Below are positions 16,503 to 26,541 of a stretch of DNA of 64,000 nt, one piece after another. Location of the stretch: contig NZ_CP016438.1 of NCBI RefSeq assembly GCF_001685355.1, forward strand, positions 7,006,001 through 7,070,000. Reading direction: 5' to 3'. The stretch comes from Streptomyces lincolnensis. Its GTDB lineage: Bacteria; Actinomycetota; Actinomycetes; Streptomycetales; Streptomycetaceae. How positions within the stretch are numbered: the first letter of the stretch is position 1; each line of letters begins with the position of its first letter. The notes below the pieces were generated by a model. It saw only the letters and a list, made by a program, of their open reading frames with translations, was not told where the DNA came from and made no database searches. The translations under genes were made by a program, and so were the position numbers.

Positions 16503-17333
16503 ATGCAGGTGAAGCCCGTGATAAAGCAGGCCTCCGAGGCGATGGTGACGGTGGGCGTCGACCTGGCCGGGCGCACCGGAACCACGGGCGTGTGCCGCGT
16601 GACGTGGGGTCGGCGGCCCGCGGCCGAACTGCTGCCCGCGAAGCACGACGACGACCTGCTGGAAGCGATGCGGTCCGCGGACAGGACGGGACTGGACTCG
16701 CCCCTGGGCTGGCCGGCCGCCTTCGTCGCCCTGCTCACCGCGCACCGGACCGGAGTCGAGCTCCCCGCGCTCGCCCACCACGCGGCGTGCGCCGACGGCC
16801 GGCCGGGGCTCGGCAACACCCTCACCCACCGGCTGACCGACGACATCGCGTGGAAGCGCACCGGGGCGGGCAGGCAGCGTCCGCTCTCGGTGTCGGCCGA
16901 CAAACTCGGCATCGTCGCCATCCGCGCGGCCGGCCTGCTGGCGCGACTGGCCGAGGGCGGCCCGGCGGTCCCGCGCGACGGCTCGGGTCCGGTGGTCGAG
17001 GTCTACCCGGCGTTCGCGCTGATCCAGTGGGGGCTCGCCCCGGCGGGAACCTACAAGGGCAAGGACGCCACGGCCGCGCGGACGGGCATTCTCGCCGGTC
17101 TCGAAGCCGGCCTGGACCTGGACCTGTCCGACCGGGTCCGTGACCGGTGTGTGGCCAGTGACCACGACCTGGACGCCCTGATCTCGGCGATCGTCGCCCG
17201 GGCCGCGGCGTGTGGAATGACCCATGCGCCGGCCACCGAGGAGGAGCGCGCCATGGCCGCGGTCGAGGGCTGGATACACCTCCCTCGACGAGACCTTCCC
17301 CTAACCGCTGTGCGGAATGGGGAAGTTCACTGA
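16503..17333 (+). CDS. DUF429 family protein (RNase H-like fold)
   Basis: A 276-residue protein. ATG 16503 is preferred over the GTG six bases upstream because AAGGGAG sits at the right distance. The early VGVDLAGRTGTTGV segment has the first-strand aspartate of the RNase H-like fold. LDSPLGWP near residue 60 and SDHDLDALISAIVARA near 220 supply further acidic residues, as in the DUF429 predicted nucleases. No role is established for the family. It faces sdaA tail-to-tail with 28 bases between, so it marks the right border of the biosynthetic cluster. Confidence 0.7.
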   Translation: MQVKPVIKQASEAMVTVGVDLAGRTGTTGVCRVTWGRRPAAELLPAKHDDDLLEAMRSADRTGLDSPLGWPAAFVALLTAHRTGVELPALAHHAACADGRPGLGNTLTHRLTDDIAWKRTGAGRQRPLSVSADKLGIVAIRAAGLLARLAEGGPAVPRDGSGPVVEVYPAFALIQWGLAPAGTYKGKDATAARTGILAGLEAGLDLDLSDRVRDRCVASDHDLDALISAIVARAAACGMTHAPATEEERAMAAVEGWIHLPRRDLPLTAVRNGEVH

Positions 17334-17361
17334 CATCAGGGACTAGTCAGAGCCCATTTCC

Positions 17362-18729
<1,368 letters not shown>

Positions 18730-18784
18730 GGGCACTCCTAAGAAAGGGTGGGGACACACGTCGTCGGGTGCCCCCACCAGGAAA

Positions 18785-20047
18785 CTACTTGTTCAGACCC
18801 GGGTACAGCGGGTGCTTGTCGGCGAGTGCCTTCACGCGGGTCTTCAGGGATGCGGTGTCGTAGATGGGCTTGAGGGCTTCGGCGATCACGTCCGCGACCT
18901 CGGTGAAGTCCTCGGCCGTGAAGCCGCGGGTGGCCAGCGCCGGGGTGCCGATGCGCAGGCCCGAGGTGACCATCGGCGGGCGCGGGTCGTTCGGGACGGC
19001 GTTGCGGTTGACCGTGATGCCGACCTCGTGGAGACGGTCCTCGGCCTGCTGCCCGTCCAGTTCCGACTCGCGCAGGTCGACGAGGACGAGGTGCACGTCG
19101 GTGCCGCCGGACAGCACGTTCACCCCGGCCTCGCGGGCGTCCGCGGCCGTCAGACGCTCGGCGAGGATCCGCGCACCCTCCACCGTACGCCGCTGCCGCT
19201 CCTTGAAGTCCTCGGAAGCGGCGACCTTGAAGGAGACGGCCTTCGCCGCGATCACGTGCTCCAGGGGACCGCCCTGGAAGCCCGGGAAGACGGACGAGTT
19301 CAGCTTCTTCGCGAAGTCCTTCTTCGCCAGGATGATTCCGCCGCGCGGCCCGCCGAGGGTCTTGTGCGTGGTGGAGGTGACGACGTCGGCGTACTCGACC
19401 GGGTTCGGGTGCAGCCCCGCCGCGACCAGGCCGGCGAAGTGCGCCATGTCGACCCACAGGAAGGCTTCGACCTCGTCCGCGATCCGGCGGAACTCGGCGA
19501 AGTCGAGCTGGCGCGGGTACGCCGACCAGCCCGCGATGATCACCTTCGGCCGGTGCTCCTTGGCGAGCCGCTCGACCTCGGCCATGTCGACCAGACCGGC
19601 GTCGTCCACGTGGTAGGCGACCACGTTGAACTGCTTGCCGGAGAAGTTCAGGCGCATGCCGTGGGTGAGGTGGCCGCCGTGCGCGAGGTCCAGGCCGAGG
19701 ATGGTGTCGCCGGGCTGGGCCAGGGCGAACAGGGCGGCCTGGTTGGCGGAGGCGCCGGAGTGCGGCTGGACGTTGGCGTACTCGGCGCCGAACAGTTCCT
19801 TGAGGCGGTCGATGGCGATCTGTTCGGTGACGTCGACGTGTTCGCAGCCGCCGTAGTAGCGGCGGCCGGGGTAGCCCTCGGCGTATTTGTTGGTGAGGAC
19901 CGAGCCCTGGGCCTCCATGACCGCCAGCGGGGCGAAGTTCTCCGAGGCGATCATTTCGAGCGTGGACTGCTGGCGCAGGAGCTCGGCGTCGACCGCGGCG
20001 GCGACCTCCGGGTCGAGCTCGTGCAGGGGCGTGTTCAGAACGGACAT
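18785..20047 (-). CDS. glyA: Serine hydroxymethyltransferase
   Basis: A 420-residue PLP enzyme that interconverts serine and glycine with tetrahydrofolate as one-carbon carrier. The PLP lysine is in [14 protein letters not shown], and the N-terminal LEMIASENF and [12 protein letters not shown] segments are typical. It follows gcvH by 15 bases and precedes sdaA. With the T and H proteins of the glycine cleavage system it takes 5,10-methylene-tetrahydrofolate from one glycine to convert a second into serine. Confidence 0.97.
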   Translation of the reverse strand: MSVLNTPLHELDPEVAAAVDAELLRQQSTLEMIASENFAPLAVMEAQGSVLTNKYAEGYPGRRYYGGCEHVDVTEQIAIDRLKELFGAEYANVQPHSGASANQAALFALAQPGDTILGLDLAHGGHLTHGMRLNFSGKQFNVVAYHVDDAGLVDMAEVERLAKEHRPKVIIAGWSAYPRQLDFAEFRRIADEVEAFLWVDMAHFAGLVAAGLHPNPVEYADVVTSTTHKTLGGPRGGIILAKKDFAKKLNSSVFPGFQGGPLEHVIAAKAVSFKVAASEDFKERQRRTVEGARILAERLTAADAREAGVNVLSGGTDVHLVLVDLRESELDGQQAEDRLHEVGITVNRNAVPNDPRPPMVTSGLRIGTPALATRGFTAEDFTEVADVIAEALKPIYDTASLKTRVKALADKHPLYPGLNK

Positions 20048-20062
20048 CGGGTGTACGACTCC

Positions 20063-20440
20063 TCAGCCGGCGGAAAAGGCGGTGTACTCGTCGGCGGAGA
20101 GCAGGTCGCCCGGCTCCTCGGCGACGCGCACCTTGAACAGCCAGCCCCCCTCGAAGGGGGCGGAGTTCACCAGCGACGGGTCGTTGACGACGTCCTCGTT
20201 GACCTCGGTGACCTCACCGGCGACGGGGGAGTACAGGTCGCTGACCGACTTGGTCGACTCCAGCTCGCCGCAGGTCTCGCCCGCGGCCACCGTGTCACCG
20301 ACCTCCGGGAGCTGGACGAAGACCACATCGCCGAGCGCGTTGGCCGCGTGCTCGGTGATGCCGACCGTCGAGACGCCGTCCTCGGCGCCCGACAGCCACT
20401 CGTGCTCCTTGCTGTAGCGCAGCTGCTGGGGGTTGCTCAT
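20063..20440 (-). CDS. gcvH: Glycine cleavage system H protein
   Basis: A 125-residue lipoyl carrier. I chose the ATG at 20440 ([16 protein letters not shown]), which gives the normal H-protein length. The lipoyl lysine is in [15 protein letters not shown], and the C-terminal WLFKVRV segment is conserved. H protein shuttles the aminomethyl group between the P and T proteins. It lies about 109 bases after gcvT. The P protein (glycine decarboxylase) is not in this window and must be encoded elsewhere. Confidence 0.97.
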   Translation of the reverse strand: MSNPQQLRYSKEHEWLSGAEDGVSTVGITEHAANALGDVVFVQLPEVGDTVAAGETCGELESTKSVSDLYSPVAGEVTEVNEDVVNDPSLVNSAPFEGGWLFKVRVAEEPGDLLSADEYTAFSAG

Positions 20441-20549
20441 GGCCTGAATTCTCCTGTACGCGGTGGAGTGCTGGTGAATGGGGGACTGCGAAAGGTGCGT
20501 GTGAGCAGCGGACATGTGCGCAGGGTCACGCACCGGCCGCTTCGCGTGG

Positions 20550-21668
20550 CTACTTCTGCCGCTTGTAGAACGGCAGTGCCACGACCTCGTACGGCTCGTG
20601 ACTGCCCCGGATGTCCACGCCGACACCGGCGGTGCCCGGCGCCGCGTGTGCCGCGTCGACGTACGCCATCGCGATGGGCTTGCCCAGCGTGGGGGAGGGA
20701 GCACCGGAGGTGACCTCGCCGATCACCTCGCCGCCGGCGACGACGGCGTACCCGGCGCGCGGGACGCGGCGGCCCTCGGCGACCAGGCCGACCAGGACGC
20801 GCGGCGGATTCTCCCGGGAGCGGGCGGCGGCTTCCTCCAGCGCCCCGCGCCCGACGAAGTCGCCCTCCTTCTCGAACTTCACGACCCGTCCGAGGCCCGC
20901 GTCGAAGGGCGTCAGCGAGGTCGAGAGCTCGTGCCCGTACAGCGGCATGCCCGCCTCCAGGCGCAGGGTGTCCCGGCAGGACAGTCCGCAGGGGACCAGG
21001 CCGACGCCCTCGCCGGCCTTGGTCAGGGCCTGCCACAGCTCGACCGCGTGCTCCGGCTTCACGAACAGCTCGAAGCCGTCCTCGCCGGTGTAGCCGGTGC
21101 GGGCGATCAGCGCGGGCACGCCCGCGACCGTGCCCGGCAGACCCGCGTAGTACTTCAGGCCGTCGAGACCGGCGTCGGTGAGGGAGGCGAGGATGCCCGG
21201 GGACTCCGGTCCCTGTACGGCGATCAGGGCGTAGGCGTCCCGGTCGTCGCGTACGACGGCGTCGAAGCCGGCGGAGCGCTCGACGAGGGCGTCCAGGACG
21301 ACCTGGGCGTTGGAGGCGTTGGCGACCACCATGAACTCGGTGTCGCCCAGGCGGTAGACGATCAGGTCGTCCAGGATGCCGCCGTCCTCCTGGCAGATCA
21401 TGGTGTAGCGGGCGCGGCCGACACCGACGGAGGCGAGGTTGCCGACCAGGGCGTGGTTCAGCAGGGCGGACGCCTCCGGACCGCTCACGGTGATCTCGCC
21501 CATGTGCGAGAGGTCGAAGAGGCCGGCCCTGGTGCGGACGGCGTTGTGCTCGTCGCGTTCGGAGCCGTAGCGCAGCGGCATGTCCCAGCCGGCGAAGTCG
21601 GTCATCGTGGCGCCGAGCGAGCGGTGCAGGGCGTCGAGCGCGGTATGACGGATCGGGGTACTGCTCAT
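20550..21668 (-). CDS. gcvT: Glycine cleavage system T protein (aminomethyltransferase)
   Basis: A 372-residue folate-dependent enzyme. It releases ammonia from the lipoyl-bound aminomethyl group and passes the carbon to tetrahydrofolate. I chose ATG 21668 ([15 protein letters not shown]) because it gives the usual family start and length, with GGGAG about 11 bases upstream. [26 protein letters not shown] and [11 protein letters not shown] are family segments. It is the first gene after the tandem glycine riboswitch and leads gcvH-glyA-sdaA. Confidence 0.96.
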   Translation of the reverse strand: MSSTPIRHTALDALHRSLGATMTDFAGWDMPLRYGSERDEHNAVRTRAGLFDLSHMGEITVSGPEASALLNHALVGNLASVGVGRARYTMICQEDGGILDDLIVYRLGDTEFMVVANASNAQVVLDALVERSAGFDAVVRDDRDAYALIAVQGPESPGILASLTDAGLDGLKYYAGLPGTVAGVPALIARTGYTGEDGFELFVKPEHAVELWQALTKAGEGVGLVPCGLSCRDTLRLEAGMPLYGHELSTSLTPFDAGLGRVVKFEKEGDFVGRGALEEAAARSRENPPRVLVGLVAEGRRVPRAGYAVVAGGEVIGEVTSGAPSPTLGKPIAMAYVDAAHAAPGTAGVGVDIRGSHEPYEVVALPFYKRQK

Positions 21669-21709
21669 CGGACGGTCGTCTCCCAAGGCATGACTGGCGA
21701 GGTCGTTCC

Positions 21710-21926
21710 TCCCCATCTGTCATCGGAACCTGAGAGGTTCGTCATGACCGTACGGGGCATGACTTGCACCTTGGGTGGAGCCACCGGGAACGGCGGCCCG
21801 CTTTTCAGATGTGCCTCGCCCGCGCGGTAACGGGGCCTGAGAGATTCAAGGGAGGGACTTGCTCCTTCGGCGCCCCGGCGACGTCGTACTGCTGACGTAC
21901 GGCTGGGGACTCTCCCGCGCGGATTC
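21710..21926 (-). promoter_or_regulatory. Tandem glycine riboswitch upstream of gcvT
   Basis: Read on the minus strand, the first aptamer has GCGGGAGAG near 21918, GCCGAAGGAGCAA near 21860-21872 and AATCTCTCAGGC near 21835-21846. A second, less regular aptamer follows. It has GCGGGCGAGGCA, CCCAAGGTGCAA and GAACCTCTCAGGTTCCGATGACAGA, ending about 40 bases before the gcvT ATG. This is the classic two-aptamer arrangement, normally turning expression on when glycine is abundant. I see no clear intrinsic terminator between the second aptamer and the start codon, so control may be at translation. Nothing certain was seen in 21927-22181 apart from promoters that must lie there. Confidence 0.92.
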
Positions 21927-22181
21927 AAACGGCCGGTATGCAGTTGGCGGGCACATCATTGCACGCATCGGTCCGGCACGGCAGGGGGACCCGTGCGGAG
22001 GTCACGCACAGGACTCGCACAGGGCTCGCACGGGAATCGCGCGGCGTTCACGGACAGGCACAGCGCGCTGTAGCAGGCTTGTTGCGGTAAACGGACGGAA
22101 ACGAGAGGCACCGCGCATTACCTTCTCTTTACACTCGACGGGGATGGGATCTCGTGACCACCCCAGGGGAGGACGATCACG

Positions 22182-22850
22182 GTGAACAGGACCACGGCGT
22201 ACGCGACCACCTCGGCCCTCGCGCTGCCCCAGCAGCCGACGGCCCCGGCCAGGGAGGCCTGCGGCCCGCTCACCGCACCCGTCGTCCGCGACCTGCGCGA
22301 GCGTGAGGGCCACAGCCCGCACGCCCTGCTCTTCGCGCCCCGGGACCTCGTGGTGATCACGGGCCTGCCGGGCAGCGGCAAGACCACGCTGATGAAGCGG
22401 ACGGTCAGGGGCACCCGAATCGACTCCCAGGACACCCGGGACCGCTGGGAGGAGCGCGTACCCCGCTTCCTGCCGTACGCGGCCTACCGGCCTCTGGTCC
22501 GTCTCGCGCACTACGCCGGACTGCGCCGCGCCCTGCGCTCCGGCGAGGGCGTCGTCGTGCACGACTGCGGCACGCAGGCCTGGGTGCGCCGCTGGCTGGC
22601 CCGCGAGGCCCGCCGCCGTGGCGGCACCCTGCACCTCCTGCTCCTCGACGTCACCCCCGACACCGCCCTCGCCGGCCAACGCGAGCGCGGCCGCGGCGTC
22701 TCCCGCTACGCCTTCCTCCGCCACCGCGGCGCCGCCGCCCGCCTGATCGGCTCCGCAGAACACGGCGACCTCCCCCAGGGCGTCGGCTCAGCAGTCCTCA
22801 TCGACCGAGCCGCAGCCAACGTCCTCCACCGCATCGGCTTCACGGGCTGA
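22182..22850 (+). CDS. P-loop ATPase, kinase-like
   Basis: A 222-residue protein starting at GTG after AGGGGAGGA. A Walker A motif, GLPGSGKTT, lies near residue 62, after the strand LVVITG. VVVHDCGTQAWVRR near 127 resembles the second acidic strand, and LLLLDVTP near 155 is a further core strand. The layout resembles small nucleoside/zeta-toxin-like kinases of the AAA_33 type, but no substrate-defining motif is seen. It is divergent from the gcv operon. Its last codon lies inside an 8-bp tandem repeat. Confidence 0.75.
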   Translation: MNRTTAYATTSALALPQQPTAPAREACGPLTAPVVRDLREREGHSPHALLFAPRDLVVITGLPGSGKTTLMKRTVRGTRIDSQDTRDRWEERVPRFLPYAAYRPLVRLAHYAGLRRALRSGEGVVVHDCGTQAWVRRWLAREARRRGGTLHLLLLDVTPDTALAGQRERGRGVSRYAFLRHRGAAARLIGSAEHGDLPQGVGSAVLIDRAAANVLHRIGFTG

Positions 22851-22881
22851 CGGGCTGACGGGCTGACGGGCTGGGGGGGGG
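22843..22881 (+). repeat. 8-bp tandem repeat ending in a G9 tract
   Basis: Four copies of CGGGCTGA (the last cut short) run directly into nine consecutive G. The stop codon of the P-loop gene is in the first copy, so unit gain or loss cannot change the protein. The G-run may form an unusual structure in the transcript end. Confidence 0.8.
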
Positions 22882-22935
22882 CTTGTCCCGACGGGGGCGC
22901 ACTCCCCCTCGGTTGGGCGTCCCCGGGCAGGCCGC

Positions 22936-23160
22936 TGCCGTCCGGGGTGCCTTCCCCCGGGGTGTCCCACCGGCGGGCGTTGTCCGGTTGGGCGTCCCCC
23001 TGTGGTTGCTCTCCGGGCGGGGCCTTTCGCTGGTGGGAGCCTCGACGGGGCGCTGTCCGGGCGAGGTGCTTTCTGGGGGTGTTCTCCGGACGGGCGTTCC
23101 CCGGGCAAGGCCGGCCTCCCGTCGGCGGGTGCTTCAGCGGTGAGTGGCCTTGCGGCAGGG
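22936..23160 (+). repeat. Gene-free stretch with pentapeptide-repeat-like 15-nt periodicity
   Basis: The 580 bases between the P-loop gene and the first sseB-like gene hold no convincing gene. Within them, one plus-strand frame (codons starting at 22936) reads as a run of five-residue units of the form G-x-L/F-x-x: GCLPP, GCPTG, then later GPFAG, GSLDG and GAFWG. This resembles decayed A(D/N)LXX pentapeptide repeats. There is no good start, ribosome site or stop near the array, so it is described as a relic or a non-coding periodic region. In the remainder up to 23432 I see only the presumed sseB promoter. Confidence 0.45.
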
Positions 23161-23432
23161 CGCCCTCTCTCCGCGGCGCCTCCTCCCGAGCCCCCGTCCG
23201 CGAGGGCCCGCCGGTGGTGCCCCTGCTCAGGCGGCGCTCCGCTGACGGCTCCCCTCACGAGGTGCGGGTCGCCACCGGTGCCTCGTGCCGACAGAGGCTC
23301 CCCCACCCAGCGCCCCCTTCACCGGCGGAGCCGTCTGTTCCGTTTGGTGGAGGGGTTCCGGGCGGTGTCCAGGCCCTTCGTACCCGTTAGCCTTTTCAGC
23401 CACAGCAGTGGTACTCGGCAGGCGGTAGGCAG

Positions 23433-24224
23433 ATGGACTTCCCGGCGGATCTCCCCGCGGACTTCTCGGCGCGGGCGCACCCCCATCCCCACGGTGGATG
23501 GCCCGGCAATGAGCTGGAGGAGGTGCTCTCGGCCTCGCTCGGCATCCCCTCGGCCGGGGGGCGGATCGTCGAGGTGCTCGGGCGGAGCTTCGTGTGGGTG
23601 CCGCTGCCGAGCGGCGGTGGCCCGCAGAGCGGACCGCTCGACCTGCCCACGCTGGAGATCGAGGGCCAGGCCTATGTGCCGGTGTTCAGCTCAGAGGAAC
23701 AGTTCCGCCAGGTCGTCGGCGCGCACATGTCGTACACCATCGCCCCCGCCGTGGAGTTCGCGCGCGGTCTGCCCCCGCAGGTCGGCATCGCGCTGAACCC
23801 CGACGGCGTGGTGGGCGTCCCGCTGCCCCCGGCGGCCGTCGCCGACCTGTGCCGGACCGGCCGTACCCCGCTCGACGGCCCCGCGAGCGGCGGCCGGGTC
23901 AGGCTCTACGAGCCCGACTGGCAGGACGACCCCGTCGACTTCCTCGCCGCCGCCGCGACGGAGTTCGCGCAGACCGGCGTGGTCCTCACCGCCCGCCGCT
24001 GCCTGGCCGTCATCGAGACGGCCGACCCGGTCATGTTCGTCGGCGTCGAAGTCTCCCAGTGGGAGGACGACATCCGGGCCCTCCCCATGGAGGCCCTCTC
24101 CCGGGCCCTCACCCGGGCCCCCGCCCCCTGGCCGGTCAACCTGGTCCTCCTGGACGTCGCGGACGACCCGGTGGGCCACTGGATGCGCGGACAGGTGCGG
24201 CCCTTCTACCAGCACGGCTACTGA
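23433..24224 (+). CDS. SseB-like protein
   Basis: A 263-residue soluble protein related to SseB, whose overproduction in E. coli gives enhanced serine sensitivity; the biochemical activity is unknown. The N-terminal SseB-like part includes LEIEGQAYVPVFSSEEQF near 75-90. The C-terminal SseB_C part ends in DDPVGHWMRGQVRPFYQHGY. A second family member follows 125 bases downstream. The neighbourhood of serine and glycine genes fits a link with serine metabolism, but that is context only. Confidence 0.8.
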   Translation: MDFPADLPADFSARAHPHPHGGWPGNELEEVLSASLGIPSAGGRIVEVLGRSFVWVPLPSGGGPQSGPLDLPTLEIEGQAYVPVFSSEEQFRQVVGAHMSYTIAPAVEFARGLPPQVGIALNPDGVVGVPLPPAAVADLCRTGRTPLDGPASGGRVRLYEPDWQDDPVDFLAAAATEFAQTGVVLTARRCLAVIETADPVMFVGVEVSQWEDDIRALPMEALSRALTRAPAPWPVNLVLLDVADDPVGHWMRGQVRPFYQHGY

Positions 24225-24349
24225 AGCACCCCGGCACACGACCCGCGCCCGCCGGCGGACAAGAACCCCCGAGCCCTTGGGCGATTGCTGTCGGCACCTC
24301 CACTTAAGCTGGTTTCATAACGGGGCAACTTCCAGAAGGGGCGGTTCAG

Positions 24350-25165
24350 GTGAGCGCCAGCGGCACGGGCACGGGCACCGCGACCGGGCAGGTCGAGCAC
24401 ATGCTGCGCCAGGTGACGCCCGGGCGCTACGACGCCTACGAGGCGCTCCTGCGGGCACTCGCGACCCCGAGCTCCGGCCAGGTCTGGATGCTGCTGTGGC
24501 ACGGCCAGGCCGGCTCCCCGGACGCCCAGTACGGAAACATGCAGGTCGACGGCTTCGGCTACGCCCCCTGCGTCACCTCCGCCCAGGAGCTGTCCGCCAG
24601 CGGCTGGAACAGGTCGTACGAGGTGGTCGACGGCCTGGACGTGGCCCGCACCCTGTACCCCGACCACTACGGCCTCTGGCTCAACCCGCACGCCCCGGGC
24701 GGCGGCGTCGGCATCCCCTGGCTCGACCTGCGCCGTATCGCCACCGGCCTGGAGCGTCAGCCCGCCGGACCCCTGCGGCTCGCCGAGCCCGCGATCGAGG
24801 TCCCGCAGTTCTACGCCCTGCTCACACAGAACGCCCACCGCACCGGGGCGGTCCGCTCGCTGCGCCGCGCCTGGGTGCAGCCCGCGCTCGGCGCGCCGTA
24901 CCTCGCCATCGGTCTCGACGTGTACGACACCAGCCCGCAGGCCGTCGACTCGGTGCGCGCGATGATGCAGCAGTCCATCGGCGCCGTCCCGGACGGCCTG
25001 CCGGTCTCCACCGTGGCGATGTCCGACGAGTACGACCCGGTCGCCCTGTGGATGCGCGCGAGCGCCCGCCCGTTCTACGACCGCGAGGCCCACGCGGCCC
25101 CCGCGCAGCCCCCGCGGGCCCCGGCGGGGGGTTACGGCTACCCGCCCGCGCGGGGCGGTTACTGA
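24350..25165 (+). CDS. SseB-like protein, second copy
   Basis: A 271-residue protein starting at GTG 24350 after GAAGGGGCGG. It shares with its neighbour the C-terminal module ending EYDPVALWMRASARPFYD (compare DPVGHWMRGQVRPFY), so the two are divergent paralogues. It adds a flexible Pro/Gly/Tyr-rich tail (last 30 residues). The central block RTLYPDHYGLWLNPHAPGGGVGIPW is characteristic of the SseB N-terminal domain. It belongs to the same run as the first copy, upstream of the oligopeptide transporter. No catalytic motif is seen. Confidence 0.8.
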   Translation: MSASGTGTGTATGQVEHMLRQVTPGRYDAYEALLRALATPSSGQVWMLLWHGQAGSPDAQYGNMQVDGFGYAPCVTSAQELSASGWNRSYEVVDGLDVARTLYPDHYGLWLNPHAPGGGVGIPWLDLRRIATGLERQPAGPLRLAEPAIEVPQFYALLTQNAHRTGAVRSLRRAWVQPALGAPYLAIGLDVYDTSPQAVDSVRAMMQQSIGAVPDGLPVSTVAMSDEYDPVALWMRASARPFYDREAHAAPAQPPRAPAGGYGYPPARGGY

Positions 25166-25515
25166 CGCTCCGCGCCTCCTCGTCTCCACAACCTCGGCAT
25201 GGCCCCTCAGAACATCGGCCAATTGTTACCGGCGCGTTTCTGCGCGCGTAGACCGAGGTGAAAGAGAACCTCCTGTACCATATGCCCCAACTAGCACACG
25301 TCCGGCCCGCGTTACCCCCTGTCCGGATAACGGAACCCCCCAAACCGCATCACGGTTACGCATCCATTCATCACCAAGTCTTTCAACTGATCGCCAAAGC
25401 GTTGAAGACTCCCGGGAGACACGGGCCGGTCGGTTCCCGTGAGCGAGTTCAAACCACCGCTACCGCGGCAGCCAGGGGGTCGGCGATCGTCGACCCGAGA
25501 GGGGTCAATCTCACT
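25166..25515 (+). other. Intergenic leader of the opp operon
   Basis: These 350 bases precede oppC and are less G+C-rich than their surroundings. A weak promoter-like pair is TTGTTA at 25223 and GTAGAC at 25248, with a 19-base spacer that is too long for confidence. A GCGCG(tttct)GCGCGC inverted repeat overlaps it. The oppC frame stays open back to 25258, but residues there do not resemble the family. Confidence 0.4.
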
Positions 25516-26514
25516 GTGACCGCACCGATCGAGACCACCGGGGCGGAGGCCGGAGCACAGCCCGAGGCCGTTCTCGCCGGAGTCAAGAAGAGCCAGATCG
25601 AAGGGCGTTCGCTCACCCAGATCGCCTGGACGCGGTTCAAGCGCGACAAGGTGGCCATGGCGGGTGGCGTCGTGGTCGTGCTTCTCGTGCTCATGGCTGT
25701 GCTGTCCAAGCCCATCCAGTGGGTGTTCGACCTCGACCCCAACAAGTTCAACCAGGACCTGATCGACCCCGCGCTGCTCGCCCCCAAGGGCGGCTGGGGC
25801 GGCATGAGCTGGGACCACCCGCTCGGCGTCGATCCGCAGTACGGCCGCGACATGCTCGCCCGGATCATCGACGGATCCTGGGTCTCGCTGCTGGTCGCGG
25901 GCGGTGCCACGATGCTGTCGGTGGTGATCGGCACGGTGCTCGGCGTCGTGGCCGGCTACTACGGCGGATGGATCGACAGCATCATCAGCAGGATGATGGA
26001 CACCTTCCTGGCGTTCCCCCTGCTGCTGTTCGCCATCTCCATCTCCGCCTCGGTGCAGGACGGTTTCTTCGGGCTCGACGGACTCGCGCTGCGCATCTGC
26101 GTGCTGATCTTCGTGATCGGCTTCTTCAGCTGGCCGTACATCGGCCGTATCGTCCGCGCGCAGACCATGACGCTGCGCAAGCGGGAGTTCATCGAAGCCG
26201 CCACGAGCCTCGGTGCGCGCGGACCGTACATCCTCTTCCGGGAGCTGCTCCCGAACCTCGTCGCACCGATCCTCGTGTACTCGACGCTGATCATCCCGAC
26301 GAACATCCTCTTCGAGGCCGCGCTGAGCTTCCTCGGAGTCGGTATCGCTCCGCCGCAGGCCTCCTGGGGAGGCATGCTCAGCAACGCTGTGGATCTCTAC
26401 ACCGCTGATCCTCAGTACATGTTCGTGCCCGGACTGGCGATTTTCATCACCGTCCTGGCCTTCAACCTGCTGGGTGACGGGCTGCGTGACGCCCTCGACC
26501 CTCGCAGCAAGTGA
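25516..26514 (+). CDS. oppC: Oligopeptide ABC transporter permease (OppC type)
   Basis: A 332-residue inner-membrane permease. I chose GTG 25516, which removes an unlikely 86-residue extension and places the normal cytoplasmic N-terminus (WTRFKRDKVAMAGG) before the first helix. About six membrane helices follow. The EAA loop, which docks on the ATPases, is seen as EAATSLGARGPYILFRELLPNL near 235-255. The protein pairs with OppB to form the channel. The gene leads a five-gene operon in the order C-A-B-D-F, where most operons place A first. Confidence 0.93.
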   Translation: MTAPIETTGAEAGAQPEAVLAGVKKSQIEGRSLTQIAWTRFKRDKVAMAGGVVVVLLVLMAVLSKPIQWVFDLDPNKFNQDLIDPALLAPKGGWGGMSWDHPLGVDPQYGRDMLARIIDGSWVSLLVAGGATMLSVVIGTVLGVVAGYYGGWIDSIISRMMDTFLAFPLLLFAISISASVQDGFFGLDGLALRICVLIFVIGFFSWPYIGRIVRAQTMTLRKREFIEAATSLGARGPYILFRELLPNLVAPILVYSTLIIPTNILFEAALSFLGVGIAPPQASWGGMLSNAVDLYTADPQYMFVPGLAIFITVLAFNLLGDGLRDALDPRSK

Positions 26515-26541
26515 TCCATCGATAGAGAGGGCTTTCCTCAG

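Noticed and set aside
22843..22881. Possible phase-variable tract (8-bp repeats and G9) at the end of the P-loop gene
   Set aside because: The stop codon is inside the first repeat, so repeat-number change cannot alter the coding frame.
22883..23430. Overlapping open frames in the gap before the first sseB-like gene
   Set aside because: No frame has a convincing start signal or a family match, and several overlap the true sseB-like start. Treated as a periodic non-coding or relic region.
25258..25515. 86-codon N-terminal extension of oppC
   Set aside because: The frame is open, but the residues (MKENLLYHMPQLAHV...) are unlike OppC proteins and the base composition is that of a leader. GTG 25516 gives the normal family start.
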